This document shows positions 56,901 through 64,000 of a DNA stretch of 64,000 nucleotides, in pieces. The translations under genes were made by a program, and so were the position numbers. Source of the stretch: JANELJ01 sp024511395 (GTDB lineage Bacteria > Pseudomonadota > Gammaproteobacteria > GRL18); NCBI GenBank assembly GCA_963681975.1, contig OY820613.1, positions 62,001 through 126,000 on the forward strand, in the 5' to 3' direction. The first letter of the stretch is position 1, and each line of letters opens with the position of its first letter. Under the pieces are notes generated by a model, which had not been told where the DNA came from, did no database searches, and saw only the letters and a list, made by a program, of their open reading frames with translations.

Positions 56901-58980
56901 GGTTCTGCATCATATGCAGATCGAAATTTATATTGATAATGCGCTAAGCAGTAATAAACAGTATACCAAAGAAGATTATAAGCTGCGCATGGCACCGCTT
57001 TACCAGAGGAAACGCTCAGCGGTTCATATTATGGAACATTATGTTCAGCTGCTCAGTAGAAATCCGGGACTGGCCAGTAAATTTGCAACCAATTATTTTA
57101 CCTTGGACTTTAAACAATTTGTCAGTTTTTACAAACTGAGCAAAAAACTCAGATTACCCATTTCCAAAGATCGTTACGAAAGAATCGTCCATGGTCTGAC
57201 GGATGATCAAAAAGCCGTTGTTTTTGACGAAAAAATCTCGGCTATGTTAATACTGGCCGGCCCTGGAACCGGTAAAACCAAAGTGCTGGTCAATAAAATT
57301 GCCCATATGATCATTAATGGCGATTATAAGCCGGAACATTTTCTGATGCTGACCTTTACCCGTTCTGCCGCCCATGAATTTAAGCAAAGGCTGTTTGAAT
57401 TACTCAGCGATCTCGCTTACGACATTGATATATATACCTTTCATGGCTATGCCACTGAACTGGCCGGAACAGGTTTTGATAATAACCAGAAGGCCGAGGA
57501 CAAATTTGCTGAACTGATCCCACAGGCAACCCGAAAACTAAAGAACAATGAGCTGTTTCTACCCTTTAAAAATGCCGTTATTTTAGATGAGTTTCAGGAC
57601 ATTAATGAAGATGCCTTTGAGTTTGTTTATGAATTATACCGGCAGTTTTCAGAGATGAAGGGGCAGGAGCGCGCTAGGGATGTGCGTATGATTGCCGTGG
57701 GTGACGATGATCAATGCATTATGGAAATGACCAATGGCGCCAGTATTAATTATATGAAACGCTTTGTTGAGCAATTTAAAAAAGAGGATGACAAGGCGGC
57801 AGAAGGAAACGTTAAAAGAAAGTGGTATAAACTGGGTCTGAATTTCCGTAGTAAAAGCAAAATTGTACAATGTAATAATCAATTTGCTTCAGAAATCAGA
57901 GAAAGAATTGATGAATATAAGGTCATCAGGTCTTATAGTAATCAGCCAGGTGAAGTATTCCTGCATTATTATCAGACCCCGGATTTTTTAACCGCTTTAT
58001 TACCTTTTATCCAGAAAAGTGATCAGAAAACCATCGCCCTGCTCAGCCATGAAAATGAACAGGTTCTGGATATTTATTCTATATTAAAGGAAGATCCGAC
58101 CCTAGATGTTTCCTACCTGTTAAAAAATGAAGGTTTTCATCTGTATATGATGGATGAAATCAGTGCTTTCAGTCATTTTCTTGAAACCAATCTGGATAAA
58201 AACGATAAAATAATCAGTCAGACCCTGTTTGATAATGCCAAAGCTTATCTTATTGAAGAATACACTGATTCTTCCAAACTCAATATTGCCTTAAAACATA
58301 TCCATGATTTTGAAGAAAATCATGATTTACTTACTCTGTCTTTCTGGAACAATTACACTTGGGAAACCTTTGCCGGCAGTTTCAGCGACACACCCAGTAA
58401 AATAATCGTATCCACAATTCATCGTTCAAAAGGAAAGGAGTTTGATGAAGTACATGTGATCCTTCAACATGAACACCATCAGAATCATTCAGACTATTTT
58501 AAACGACTTTATTATGTGGCACTTTCCAGAGCAAAAACTTTACTGCATATACACTCTTATCCCAGGCAGTCTTTTAAAACTCTGGAAAGCCTGGATATCA
58601 GCATAAAGGAAAATCCTGAGAAACATTTTCCACCACTAAAAAAACGGCTTTTAATCATGCAGCTGGAAGATGCTTATCTGAGCTATTTATCAAGAAATAC
58701 GTGCAGTCAGAAGTATGTCTCAAACCACAAAATTAAGGCAGGCGCTTCTGTTCAACTCCAGATGGATAATAATGGCAATGGCTATAGTATTATGCATAAC
58801 AATAACGTGATTGGCAGAACATCAAAAAAGTTTACGAAATTGATTAAACAGTCAATTTCCAGAGGTTATTCAATTAATGATTCTGAAATTGAATATGTGG
58901 CAAAATGGTTCTGTAAAGAGACAGAGCGGTTTAATGATATTTTCCTGTGCCGGATCAGCCTTGTTAAAGGTCAGGGTTAA
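53992..58980 (+). CDS. Exonuclease-RecQ-UvrD helicase fusion, 1662 aa
   Basis: One uninterrupted protein. Residues 1-140 resemble a DEDDh exonuclease: ILFLDLEPLNS (D and E), CGHNLRVFDYHYLL (HNxxxFD), IIDTLELSLLF and DPLHDALLTIELL (H..D). Residues about 270-640 form a RecQ-type SF2 helicase: MLPTGGGKTFTFWLP near 305, IIIDEAHCLSTWG near 407, DYMQESGRAGRDGQPSH near 598. Residues about 1070-1530 form a UvrD-type SF1 helicase: ILAGPGTGKTKVLVNK near 1088, ILDEFQDINEDAF near 1198, STIHRSKGKEFDEVHV near 1474, LYYVALSRAKTL near 1506. All core motifs look intact. It lies alone among ISs, with no strong SD. Function unknown; DNA repair or defence is inferred. Confidence 0.85.
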   Translation: MPLSDIHQILFLDLEPLNSDQYKRSIRETGIVLGDLQFKSNSAEHIANSISTYQPVYLCGHNLRVFDYHYLLNSALAPLVKQLKIIDTLELSLLFFSENTLHKLPKTYKENDPNKTNDPLHDALLTIELLKQIIERFYQLSPSLQRIYFSLLCQTNQFKPFFKWLNPDITPYKDTDSLARAIFEALGDKIQSPETLPAMVAEQPVELAYIISVLHGEIEEIRSFPPKIYFDFPHIQEKLNALTFNPFNEVAILEQSALKYFGFDSFRSFPKFKAENNSIEALNEVSQKDIIKGALQQEDIFAMLPTGGGKTFTFWLPAIIKAKCTRALTVVISPLQALMKDHIFNFNHKLAGLASAEALSGYLTMPERRHIIRRVINGSIDILYLAPESLRSKNIERILSYRYIERIIIDEAHCLSTWGNDFRHDYFYIAQFINKIQDKKYSNRIPLSCFTATANKKTIEEIEHYFKSQLNISFEHYIASPKRNNLVYSARCYDNKKEKTQQLIAQIRTIKEPCLVYNPSSRKQCEMLAEQLSTDLGRNFYAFHAGMSSALKNQILNDFINNDADGIVATTAFGMGIDKPDIRHVIHYEVSSCLEDYMQESGRAGRDGQPSHCHILFNNEDFDKLFFSLIRQKLTHPEIKKIFQSIRRYKGRKVGDERKIVVSINELAESAGIKTDDEQSDFDTKVKTALLELERAGYIRRGYNVPEVWVTSFEFKTMEQLHDTLHSNGLSDQSEDTGKRVLYQSIVLLAQVLIKRSTQRFSIAIEELAGILNLDTDEVYHVLDKMRDMELISLKEDLLISELRPQKLRQLSAILSNLKEHLTSILYELSHQRFKLKELNHALNKEGIRIQCADYSCFLKYWLLNLTKKGLFECYRDKVGDHAWYANVHDQDYLNKTIHQFTYIVQAVVQYIINEGEEVTDDKDKKTLIAYEKMVQHCNHQLGKKLSVNEYDKAVLFLHNIRLLRLEGGRVLHHMQIEIYIDNALSSNKQYTKEDYKLRMAPLYQRKRSAVHIMEHYVQLLSRNPGLASKFATNYFTLDFKQFVSFYKLSKKLRLPISKDRYERIVHGLTDDQKAVVFDEKISAMLILAGPGTGKTKVLVNKIAHMIINGDYKPEHFLMLTFTRSAAHEFKQRLFELLSDLAYDIDIYTFHGYATELAGTGFDNNQKAEDKFAELIPQATRKLKNNELFLPFKNAVILDEFQDINEDAFEFVYELYRQFSEMKGQERARDVRMIAVGDDDQCIMEMTNGASINYMKRFVEQFKKEDDKAAEGNVKRKWYKLGLNFRSKSKIVQCNNQFASEIRERIDEYKVIRSYSNQPGEVFLHYYQTPDFLTALLPFIQKSDQKTIALLSHENEQVLDIYSILKEDPTLDVSYLLKNEGFHLYMMDEISAFSHFLETNLDKNDKIISQTLFDNAKAYLIEEYTDSSKLNIALKHIHDFEENHDLLTLSFWNNYTWETFAGSFSDTPSKIIVSTIHRSKGKEFDEVHVILQHEHHQNHSDYFKRLYYVALSRAKTLLHIHSYPRQSFKTLESLDISIKENPEKHFPPLKKRLLIMQLEDAYLSYLSRNTCSQKYVSNHKIKAGASVQLQMDNNGNGYSIMHNNNVIGRTSKKFTKLIKQSISRGYSINDSEIEYVAKWFCKETERFNDIFLCRISLVKGQG

Positions 58981-59008
58981 TGTACCATCTTCAATACTGA
59001 GGCCTTTA

Positions 59009-59062
59009 CTAGCCAACAACCATCATATAGATGACTGAATTATCAAGTACAAATCCGCTCAT
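59009..59062 (-). pseudogene. PIN-domain (VapC-like) toxin remnant
   Basis: Overlapping the upstream stop as ATGA, the minus strand reads MSGFVLDNSVIYMMVVG then stop. FVLDNSV is the usual first strand of VapC-type PIN nucleases. Only 17 codons remain. Confidence 0.4.
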
Positions 59063-59187
59063 TTGCGCCCTTCTTCTTTTAGCTCATAAAGTAAAGAATC
59101 AGACACTTTATGCTTTCTGGCCTTTAACATTTTGTGTATTGCAGAGTCAATCCTGACTCTGTCATTTGAACGGCTGGGAATTTCCAT
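59059..59187 (-). CDS. Antitoxin-like small protein, 42 aa
   Basis: The minus strand encodes MEIPSRSNDRVRIDSAI.. and then KARKHKVSDSLLYELKEEG before the stop. The RVRIDSAIHKML pattern looks like a ribbon-helix-helix or DNA-binding antitoxin. Together with the following PIN start (ATGA overlap) it suggests a vapBC pair of which only the antitoxin and a toxin stub remain. Confidence 0.4.
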   Translation of the reverse strand: MEIPSRSNDRVRIDSAIHKMLKARKHKVSDSLLYELKEEGRK

Positions 59188-59219
59188 TTCTAAAAAACTA
59201 ATTGTTTAAATAGTTCAAC

Positions 59220-60625
59220 CTGAATAATACCGTTTTAAGCCTGACCTCAAGCCAGGTTTAAAGCAGCAGATTGCTCCGGTTTGATAAAACACCCCATCAA
59301 ACCGGAAATAATTTTGAGCCACAAAAGCCGGAGCTTATTGAGGATCTTTCTTAAGTTATGACCAGCGGCTACCATAACCACATTAATGGCATCACCGACT
59401 GCACCTTTGAGGTAGCAGCGGTCTAAACGGCCATCGTTTTTCATATGACCAATTTCAGGCTCAATCGCACTGCGCCGTTTTAATGCCTTTTTAATACTTC
59501 GGGTAACGCCTCGTTTCTGACCTGAGATAAAAACTTTCGTGTCTTTTACTTCATGTCCACGATAACCCCGGTCAACAAAGCACTGTTCCGGTTGTACTGC
59601 TGTAAACTGTTTTATCTGCTCCAGTTGTGGTAACAAGGTATGTCCATCATAAGGATTTCCTGGACAACTTTGAGCCCCAATAACAAAGCCTTCCTTGTTG
59701 GTCACAGCGATACTGGCTTTAACCCCAAATTCATAAGGCTTATGAGCTTTGCCTTTACTGACACACTCGACTTCCGGGGCGTGTAAACTGTAAAGCTTGT
59801 TCTTACTGTGCTGCTCCTGCTCTATCAGTTTCTGTGCCTGTTCCAGAACCACTTCAAACAGTGACTGAATATCAACAGAATAATTGGGCAGTTGTCGTTC
59901 AATATCCCTTTTAACGCGACCTAAACGGGATTTCAGTTTATTATTCATTTTCTTCATGCGTTTAAACTGTTTTGCATGAGCATAACGACTGGCCATTAAT
60001 ACATATTGAGGTCCAATCCGATTATAATTCTGGCGCAGTTTAATACCGTGCTCTTTGGACAGTTTAACCAGGTTTTCTCTGGCTTTGTTCAGGAGCTTTG
60101 AATCGGTTGGAAAAGCGATGTTCTTTTCCTGTACGGTAGTATCTACCGTGACTTTCTTTAAACTGCCGGGCTTTATGGTTTTACTCTTTAGTCCGGCCTT
60201 AATGGTTTCAATCAGTAATTTTTCACTGCCTGACTTACCCAGCCGGTTACGCCATTTGGTCATGGTCGTAGGGTGTATAGGCATCTTATGCTGAAAGTAT
60301 TCTTCTCCACAAAAACATTGCCAGTACGGATTTTCTGTCCAGCTTTTTACGACCTGTTCATCCGATAAATCATGCAGATGTTTCAGGTAATGCAATCCTG
60401 CAATCAGGCGAGTGCGTATAGCAGGAGCGCCTTTAGTGGATATAAACAGGGCTCCCCATTCTTTATCAAGACTTTCCCAGTTTATGTGTTTTGATAACTT
60501 AATCAACTCATGATTTAAGTCCAGCATGTTTTCAAGACGCATCCTGAACAGGTCTTCCTGAGGTATTTTTGGCTGTTTCTTTGGCTTGATTATGGGTGTT
60601 AAATTTGCAGGTTTTTGGTAAAACA
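59220..60625 (-). mobile_element. IS5-type element, copy 1
   Basis: Bounded on the right by IS982 copy B (60626). The left limit near 59220 is approximate; I could not match its inverted repeats. It carries a nearly full-length transposase and is inverted relative to copy 2 at 61645-62396. Confidence 0.6.
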
Positions 60626-60773
60626 ACCTGAATTCTGGATAAGAACTAAAAAATATTGAACTAAATGCCTGTTTCTCGATCAGATCATTTAATGACCAAA
60701 TCAAATGAATTTGAACAAGGAACAGGCAAGTGACTACTATAGATGAATTGTATTGTAATATCGCTGATTTCAA
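59247..60773 (-). CDS. IS5-type transposase, 5' end fused to IS982 sequence
   Basis: A 508-residue ORF on the minus strand. From KPKKQPKIPQEDLFRMRLE onwards it is an IS5-family transposase with KVTVDTTVQEKNIAFPTDS, IGAQSCPGNPYDGHTL, CFVDRGYRGHEV and RRSAIEPEIGHMKNDG (DDE residues). The first ~48 residues come from the left end of IS982 copy B, which supplies ATG 60773 because the IS5 frame itself has ATAATC where the other copy has ATGAAG. So insertion created a fusion ORF; expression would need an antisense promoter within IS982. Confidence 0.75.
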   Translation of the reverse strand: MKSAILQYNSSIVVTCLFLVQIHLIWSLNDLIEKQAFSSIFFSSYPEFRLFYQKPANLTPIIKPKKQPKIPQEDLFRMRLENMLDLNHELIKLSKHINWESLDKEWGALFISTKGAPAIRTRLIAGLHYLKHLHDLSDEQVVKSWTENPYWQCFCGEEYFQHKMPIHPTTMTKWRNRLGKSGSEKLLIETIKAGLKSKTIKPGSLKKVTVDTTVQEKNIAFPTDSKLLNKARENLVKLSKEHGIKLRQNYNRIGPQYVLMASRYAHAKQFKRMKKMNNKLKSRLGRVKRDIERQLPNYSVDIQSLFEVVLEQAQKLIEQEQHSKNKLYSLHAPEVECVSKGKAHKPYEFGVKASIAVTNKEGFVIGAQSCPGNPYDGHTLLPQLEQIKQFTAVQPEQCFVDRGYRGHEVKDTKVFISGQKRGVTRSIKKALKRRSAIEPEIGHMKNDGRLDRCYLKGAVGDAINVVMVAAGHNLRKILNKLRLLWLKIISGLMGCFIKPEQSAALNLA

Positions 60774-61644
60774 CCAGGTCTTTTATCCTGAATGGGGAAA
60801 AACACTGCTGGAATCCGGTGATAAAAAGAGAAGACGACAAGGTGTAATGAGCCCCGGTGAACTGATGACTATCCTGATTAACTTTCATCAGTCACATTAC
60901 AAAGATTTTAAGAGTTATTATTTATGCCATGTGCATCAACACCTTAGGAAAGAGTTTCCAAATTTATTGAGCTATAGCCGTTTCCTGTGAGTGATGTCAT
61001 CGGTACTGGTGCCATTATGCGCTTACTTTACTCATTGCAAAGGAAAGCCCACCGGAATTGCCTTTGTTGATGCGACCAGCATTAAAGTATGCCAAAACAT
61101 TCGCATACCCAGGCATAAAGTCTTTGATGGTGTTGCTCAGCGAGGCAAATCGACCATGGGGTGGTTCTATGGGTTTAAAGTTCACCTGATCATTAATCAT
61201 AAAGGTGAAATACTGGCCACTAAATTGACGGCCGGTAATGTAGATGACAGAAAACCGGTTCCTGAAATGGCCAAAGACTTATATGGAAAGCTTTATGGTG
61301 ACAAAGGCTATGTCTCCAGTCTTTTAAGTGATGAACTGTTTGAACAGGATGTCGGGCTTATTACCAATGTCAGACGAAACATGAAACCACGAGCCATTGC
61401 ATTGTGGGATAAGATTATGCTGAAAAAACGTTTTATAATTGAAACGGTTAATGAGCAGCTAAAAAATATTACACAGATTGAACATTTACGTCATAGAAGC
61501 GTAAGTGGTTTTATGTTGAACCTTATTGGTTCTCTGATTGCCTATTGCCATAAAAAAGACAAACCGACAATCAGAATAGATGAGAGTGATATGAAAACTC
61601 TCTGTATTTAGGTAAATGACTGGGTTCTTATCCAGATCTCAGGT
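60626..61644 (+). mobile_element. IS982-type element, copy B
   Basis: Same 1019-bp length and ends as copy A (left ACCTGAATTCTGG at 60626, right end at 61644). The flanks TAAAACA (60619-60625) and TAAAATA (61645-61651) differ by one base, a possible old target duplication. It lies between two inverted IS5 copies. Confidence 0.85.
60730..61611 (+). pseudogene. IS982-type transposase with in-frame TGA (copy B)
   Basis: Nearly identical to copy A (a handful of substitutions such as IDDFSQ to IADFNQ and SSIKVC to TSIKVC). TGA lies at 60988-60990 at the same codon. See copy A for the domain evidence. Confidence 0.8.
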
Positions 61645-62396
61645 TAAAATAAGCCTTATTACCTTGCAAATTTCCAGACCAAAATGAAGCCAAAGAAACA
61701 GCCAAAAATACCTCAGGAAGACCTGTTCAGGATGCGCCTTGAAAACATGCTGGACATAAACCATGAGTTGATTAAGTTATCAAAACACATAGACTGGGAA
61801 AGTCTTGATAAAGAGTGGGGTTCTCTGTTTGTATCCACTAAAGGTGCTCCTGCCATTCGTACTCGTTTGATTGCAGGATTGCATTACCTGAAACACCTGC
61901 ATGATTTATCGGATGAACAGGTAGTAAAAGGCTGGACAGAAAATCCGTACTGGCAGTATTTTTGTGGTGAAGAATACTTTCAGCATAAGATGCCCTACAC
62001 CCTACGACCATGACCAAATGGCGTAACCGGCCGGGTAAATCAGGCAGTGAAAAATTACTGATTGAAACCATTAAAGCCGGACTAAAGAGTAAAACTATCA
62101 AGCCTGGCAGTTTAAAGAAAGTCACGGTAGATACTACCGTACAGGAAAAGAACATCGCTTTTCCAACCGATTCAAAGCTCCTGAACAAAGCCAGAGAAAA
62201 TCTGGTTAAACTGTCCAAAGAGCACGGTATTAAACTGCGCCAGAACTATAATCGGGTTGGGCCGCAATATGTACTAATGGCCAGTCGTTATGCTTATGCA
62301 AAACAGTTTAAACACATGAAGAAAATGAACAATAAACTGAAATCCCGTTTAGGTCGTGTTAAACGGGATATTGAACAACAACTGCCCAACTATTCT
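61645..62396 (+). pseudogene. IS5-type element copy 2: frameshifted and truncated transposase
   Basis: ATG 61684 begins KPKKQPKIPQEDLFRMRLE; the frame is lost near 62000 where copy 1 has CCTATACACC and this copy has CCCTACACC (one base fewer). The next part (MTKWRNRPGKSGSEKLL) continues to QLPNYSV at about 62396, after which unrelated sequence starts. The C-terminal catalytic half is missing. Confidence 0.75.
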
Positions 62397-62700
62397 GTCA
62401 TATCTTCTCGAGCGAATCCCCATGCTGTTGTACCCACCACGCAAGCCGGTTGAATATGATTGACCAGCTCGTTGTTCTTTAGGATGGCAACATCATAGTC
62501 TGCCAGCTCAGGCTCATTATCTTTTGTACAACAGAAGGTCGCAGCGATGCCTTCTTCTTTGCTGTATTTTGCTGTACTCAATAACAGGTTGTTAATCGCC
62601 TTGTGGTTGTTGCTGGCGATTCCCACCTTTGCACCGGACTTCATAGTTCCGCGATGACATGTTTTCCGGTATAGGACTTACCAGCACCGGGTGGCTCTTG
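62397..62700 (-). pseudogene. Fragment of an SF1-type helicase (UPF1/TM0106-like), with Walker A
   Basis: On the minus strand PPGAGKSYTGKHVIAEL is followed, one frame away, by MKSGAKVGIASNNHKAINN and on to DVAILKNNELVNHI. This is the Walker A segment and following domain of a DNA2/UPF1-type helicase. It is cut by IS66 (62701) on one side and by IS5 copy 2 (62396) on the other; a one-base loss separates the two frames at CTATGAAG. Confidence 0.6.
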
Positions 62701-63260
62701 GTAAGCGCCAAATAATCCCACCTACCCCCACCCCTTAAAATCCTTCAAACTATTACTTTTTATAATTTCATAATCATAAAAGGTAACCCTATGCCCCACG
62801 AACGAGATGAAGAAATGCGCACACACCTGGCAGTCCAGCGGCCTGACCCGGAAGCAATACTGCCTGCAACACAATCTTAAAACTCATATGTTCAGTTACT
62901 ACAAAGCCAAATTTCTGAGGCAGTCAGATGATAGTGAAAGCTTAATACCGGTGCAGGTTGTTCAGGATAAGACCGTTTCAGGTCTGATTTTAAACCTGCC
63001 CAATGGTTTAAGTCTGGAAATCCAGCCAGGCTTTGACCAGCCAACCTTTATGCAAGTACTGTCTTTACTGAAATAGCTTAATGTTGCGTGTTAATCAAAA
63101 CACTCAGGTTTACCTGGCCTGTGGTGCCACCGATATGAGAAAGAGCATAAACGGATTAAGTCTGCTGGTTTCTGAAGTTCGGCAGCAGGATGTTTTCAGC
63201 GCCAGCCTGTTTGTCTTTTGTAATCGTAGCCGGGATAAACTTAAAATTCTGCACCGGGTG
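62701..63260 (+). mobile_element. IS66-family element copy 2, 3'-truncated
   Basis: Starts at the IS66 end GTAAGCGCCAAATAATCCCACC (62701) and contains tnpA and the first half of tnpB, then is cut by the IS21-type left end. The 5' region is almost identical to the minus-strand copy at 51284-52553. Confidence 0.75.
62807..63076 (+). CDS. IS66 accessory protein TnpA (copy 2)
   Basis: 89 residues; differs from the 52178-52447 copy by one residue (CQQH to CLQH near 20). Preceded by GAACGAG. Part of the truncated IS66 copy. Confidence 0.8.
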   Translation: MKKCAHTWQSSGLTRKQYCLQHNLKTHMFSYYKAKFLRQSDDSESLIPVQVVQDKTVSGLILNLPNGLSLEIQPGFDQPTFMQVLSLLK

Positions 63261-63287
63261 CATATTCTGGCCGATCATGAACACTGA
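63081..63287 (+). pseudogene. IS66 TnpB, truncated
   Basis: VYLACGATDMRKSINGLSLLV and SASLFVFCNRSRDKLKILH are the conserved TnpB start. After about residue 57 the sequence changes to RVHILADHEH and a stop inside the IS21 repeats. Confidence 0.8.
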
Positions 63288-63410
63288 TTCTGATTTATCG
63301 TGAACACTGTTTCTGAACCATCATGAACACCCATTCTGTTCTATCGTGAACGCCGATTCTGATCTCATCGTGAACACTTTTACTGTTTTTCCAGAATCAG
63401 TGTTCACGAT
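63274..63410 (+). repeat. Tandem 23-bp repeats at the IS21-type left end
   Basis: ATCRTGAACACYGATTCTG units start at 63274, 63297, 63320, 63343 and 63367, a spacing of 23 or 24 bases. An inverted copy CAGAATCAGTGTTCACGAT lies at 63392-63410. Such multiple terminal repeats are binding sites for the IstA transposase in IS21-family elements. Confidence 0.75.
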
Positions 63411-63482
63411 GGATCAGAATCCTTTCCCACACATTGATATTCAATAACTGCTAACCTTCCTGATTTTTATTGGGGAATGGTT

Positions 63483-64000
63483 ATGCCAACAAAGAGACTA
63501 TCAATGCGACAATTACGAACAATATTAAGACTCAGACTGCAAGCCAAACTCAGCCTGCGCCAGATAAAAACCAGCCTGCGATTAAGCCTGGGTGCCGTAC
63601 AAAAAATCTGCAGTAAAGCAGAGGCTCTTGATCTGGACTGGCCCGCCATTGAACAACTGGACGATCAACAACTGGCCAGTCGGTTTTACCCCCAGGCCGA
63701 TACCCGGGTTTCCAGCGCATTCCAGCTCCCTGACTGGTCAGAGGTCTATCGGGAACTCAAACGCAAAGGAATGACCAGGCTCCTGCTTTGGGAAGAATAC
63801 ACACAACAATACCCAAACCGCTGTTACAGCTATCCACAGTACTGCATGCTGTACCAGCAATGGCAAAAGAAACAGAAACGCTCCATGCGTCAGCATCATA
63901 AGGCGGGAGAAAAACTCTTTGTTGATTATGCCGGTCAAACCGTTCCTGTTGTTCAGCAGGACACTGGTGAAATTCAGTTTGCCCGGATTTTTGTTGCCGT
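63483..64000 (+). CDS. istA: IS21-family transposase IstA, 3' partial
   Basis: The frame is open from ATG 63483 to the window end (172 codons). MPTKRLSMRQLRTILRL and the HTH part open the protein. WEEYTQQYPNRCYSYPQYC, MRQHHKAGEKLFVDYAGQ (first catalytic Asp) and GEIQFARIFVAV match IstA. The rest lies outside the window. Confidence 0.88.
   Translation, partial: MPTKRLSMRQLRTILRLRLQAKLSLRQIKTSLRLSLGAVQKICSKAEALDLDWPAIEQLDDQQLASRFYPQADTRVSSAFQLPDWSEVYRELKRKGMTRLLLWEEYTQQYPNRCYSYPQYCMLYQQWQKKQKRSMRQHHKAGEKLFVDYAGQTVPVVQQDTGEIQFARIFVA

Noticed and set aside
352..61000. TGA read as tryptophan (alternative genetic code)
   Set aside because: In-frame TGA occurs at 352 and in the IS982 genes, but many intact genes end at TGA with the next gene starting at once (for example 6780, 11321, 17753), so TGA is a normal stop here.
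63274..63410. CRISPR array
   Set aside because: The units are tandem with only 2-5 bases between them, so there are no spacers, and istA follows.
1..64000. Reverse transcriptase, retron or diversity-generating repeat
   Set aside because: No YxDD-type polymerase motif or template/variable repeat pair was noticed near the tail-fibre genes.

Overview
The window is a Gram-negative mosaic in three parts. It resembles a Pseudomonadota- or Desulfobacterota-type genome, judged only from the phage, restriction and IS families present; there is no rRNA or housekeeping gene to fix the taxon. 

Region 1 (1-33.2 kb, all + strand, moderately GC-rich) is the head and tail half of a contractile-tailed (myovirus-like) prophage. 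The order is: unidentified head-region genes; a DNA adenine methyltransferase / prohead protease-like / scaffold fusion with a nested scaffold start; decoration-like protein; major capsid; connector and neck genes; tail terminator; sheath; tube; tail chaperone with a -1 frameshift site; tape measure; LysM/CIS-tube hub adaptor; gpD-like hub; M15 peptidase; DUF1353; gpV/VgrG-like spike; XhlA-like membrane protein; PAAR tip; Ig-like proteins; gp25; J; gpI; fibre genes; a 1186-residue DUF4815-like protein; and a terminator. Five copies of a 33-bp promoter-like element with fixed internal spacing split this block into transcription segments. An amidoligase / glutamine amidotransferase / gamma-glutamylcyclotransferase cassette follows the tail genes. 

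Region 2 (33.2-48.7 kb, more AT-rich) is a defence island: an HTH regulator, a type I restriction locus in the prr order hsdM-hsdS-prrC-like-hsdR, an AAA+ ATPase/subtilase pair packed against an Mrr-like endonuclease, and a Hachiman-like hamAB pair. It lies between the amidoligase cassette and a GC-richer ADP-ribosylglycohydrolase gene, as if inserted into the phage-linked accessory block. An attachment-site-like stretch follows at 49.77-50.15 kb. 

Region 3 (50.2-64 kb, AT-rich) is an insertion-sequence pile-up: two IS982-type copies, two IS5-type copies, two IS66 pieces, an IS3 fragment and an IS21 left end. It surrounds a 1662-residue exonuclease-RecQ-UvrD helicase fusion, a broken Met/His-rich exported protein, a vapBC-like remnant and a helicase fragment. 

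Many genes carry single-base lesions. There are in-frame stops at 352, 14097, 53545 and in both IS982 copies. There are frameshifts near 13775, 20405, 25280, 31910, 37310, 48940 and 62000, and hsdM has lost its SAM-binding motif. Either the locus is decaying or the assembly has residual indel errors; the sequence alone cannot decide. The strongest leads for new biology are the exo-RecQ-UvrD protein, the AAA/subtilase/Mrr cluster, the five-copy phage promoter-like element and the methyltransferase-protease-scaffold fusion.
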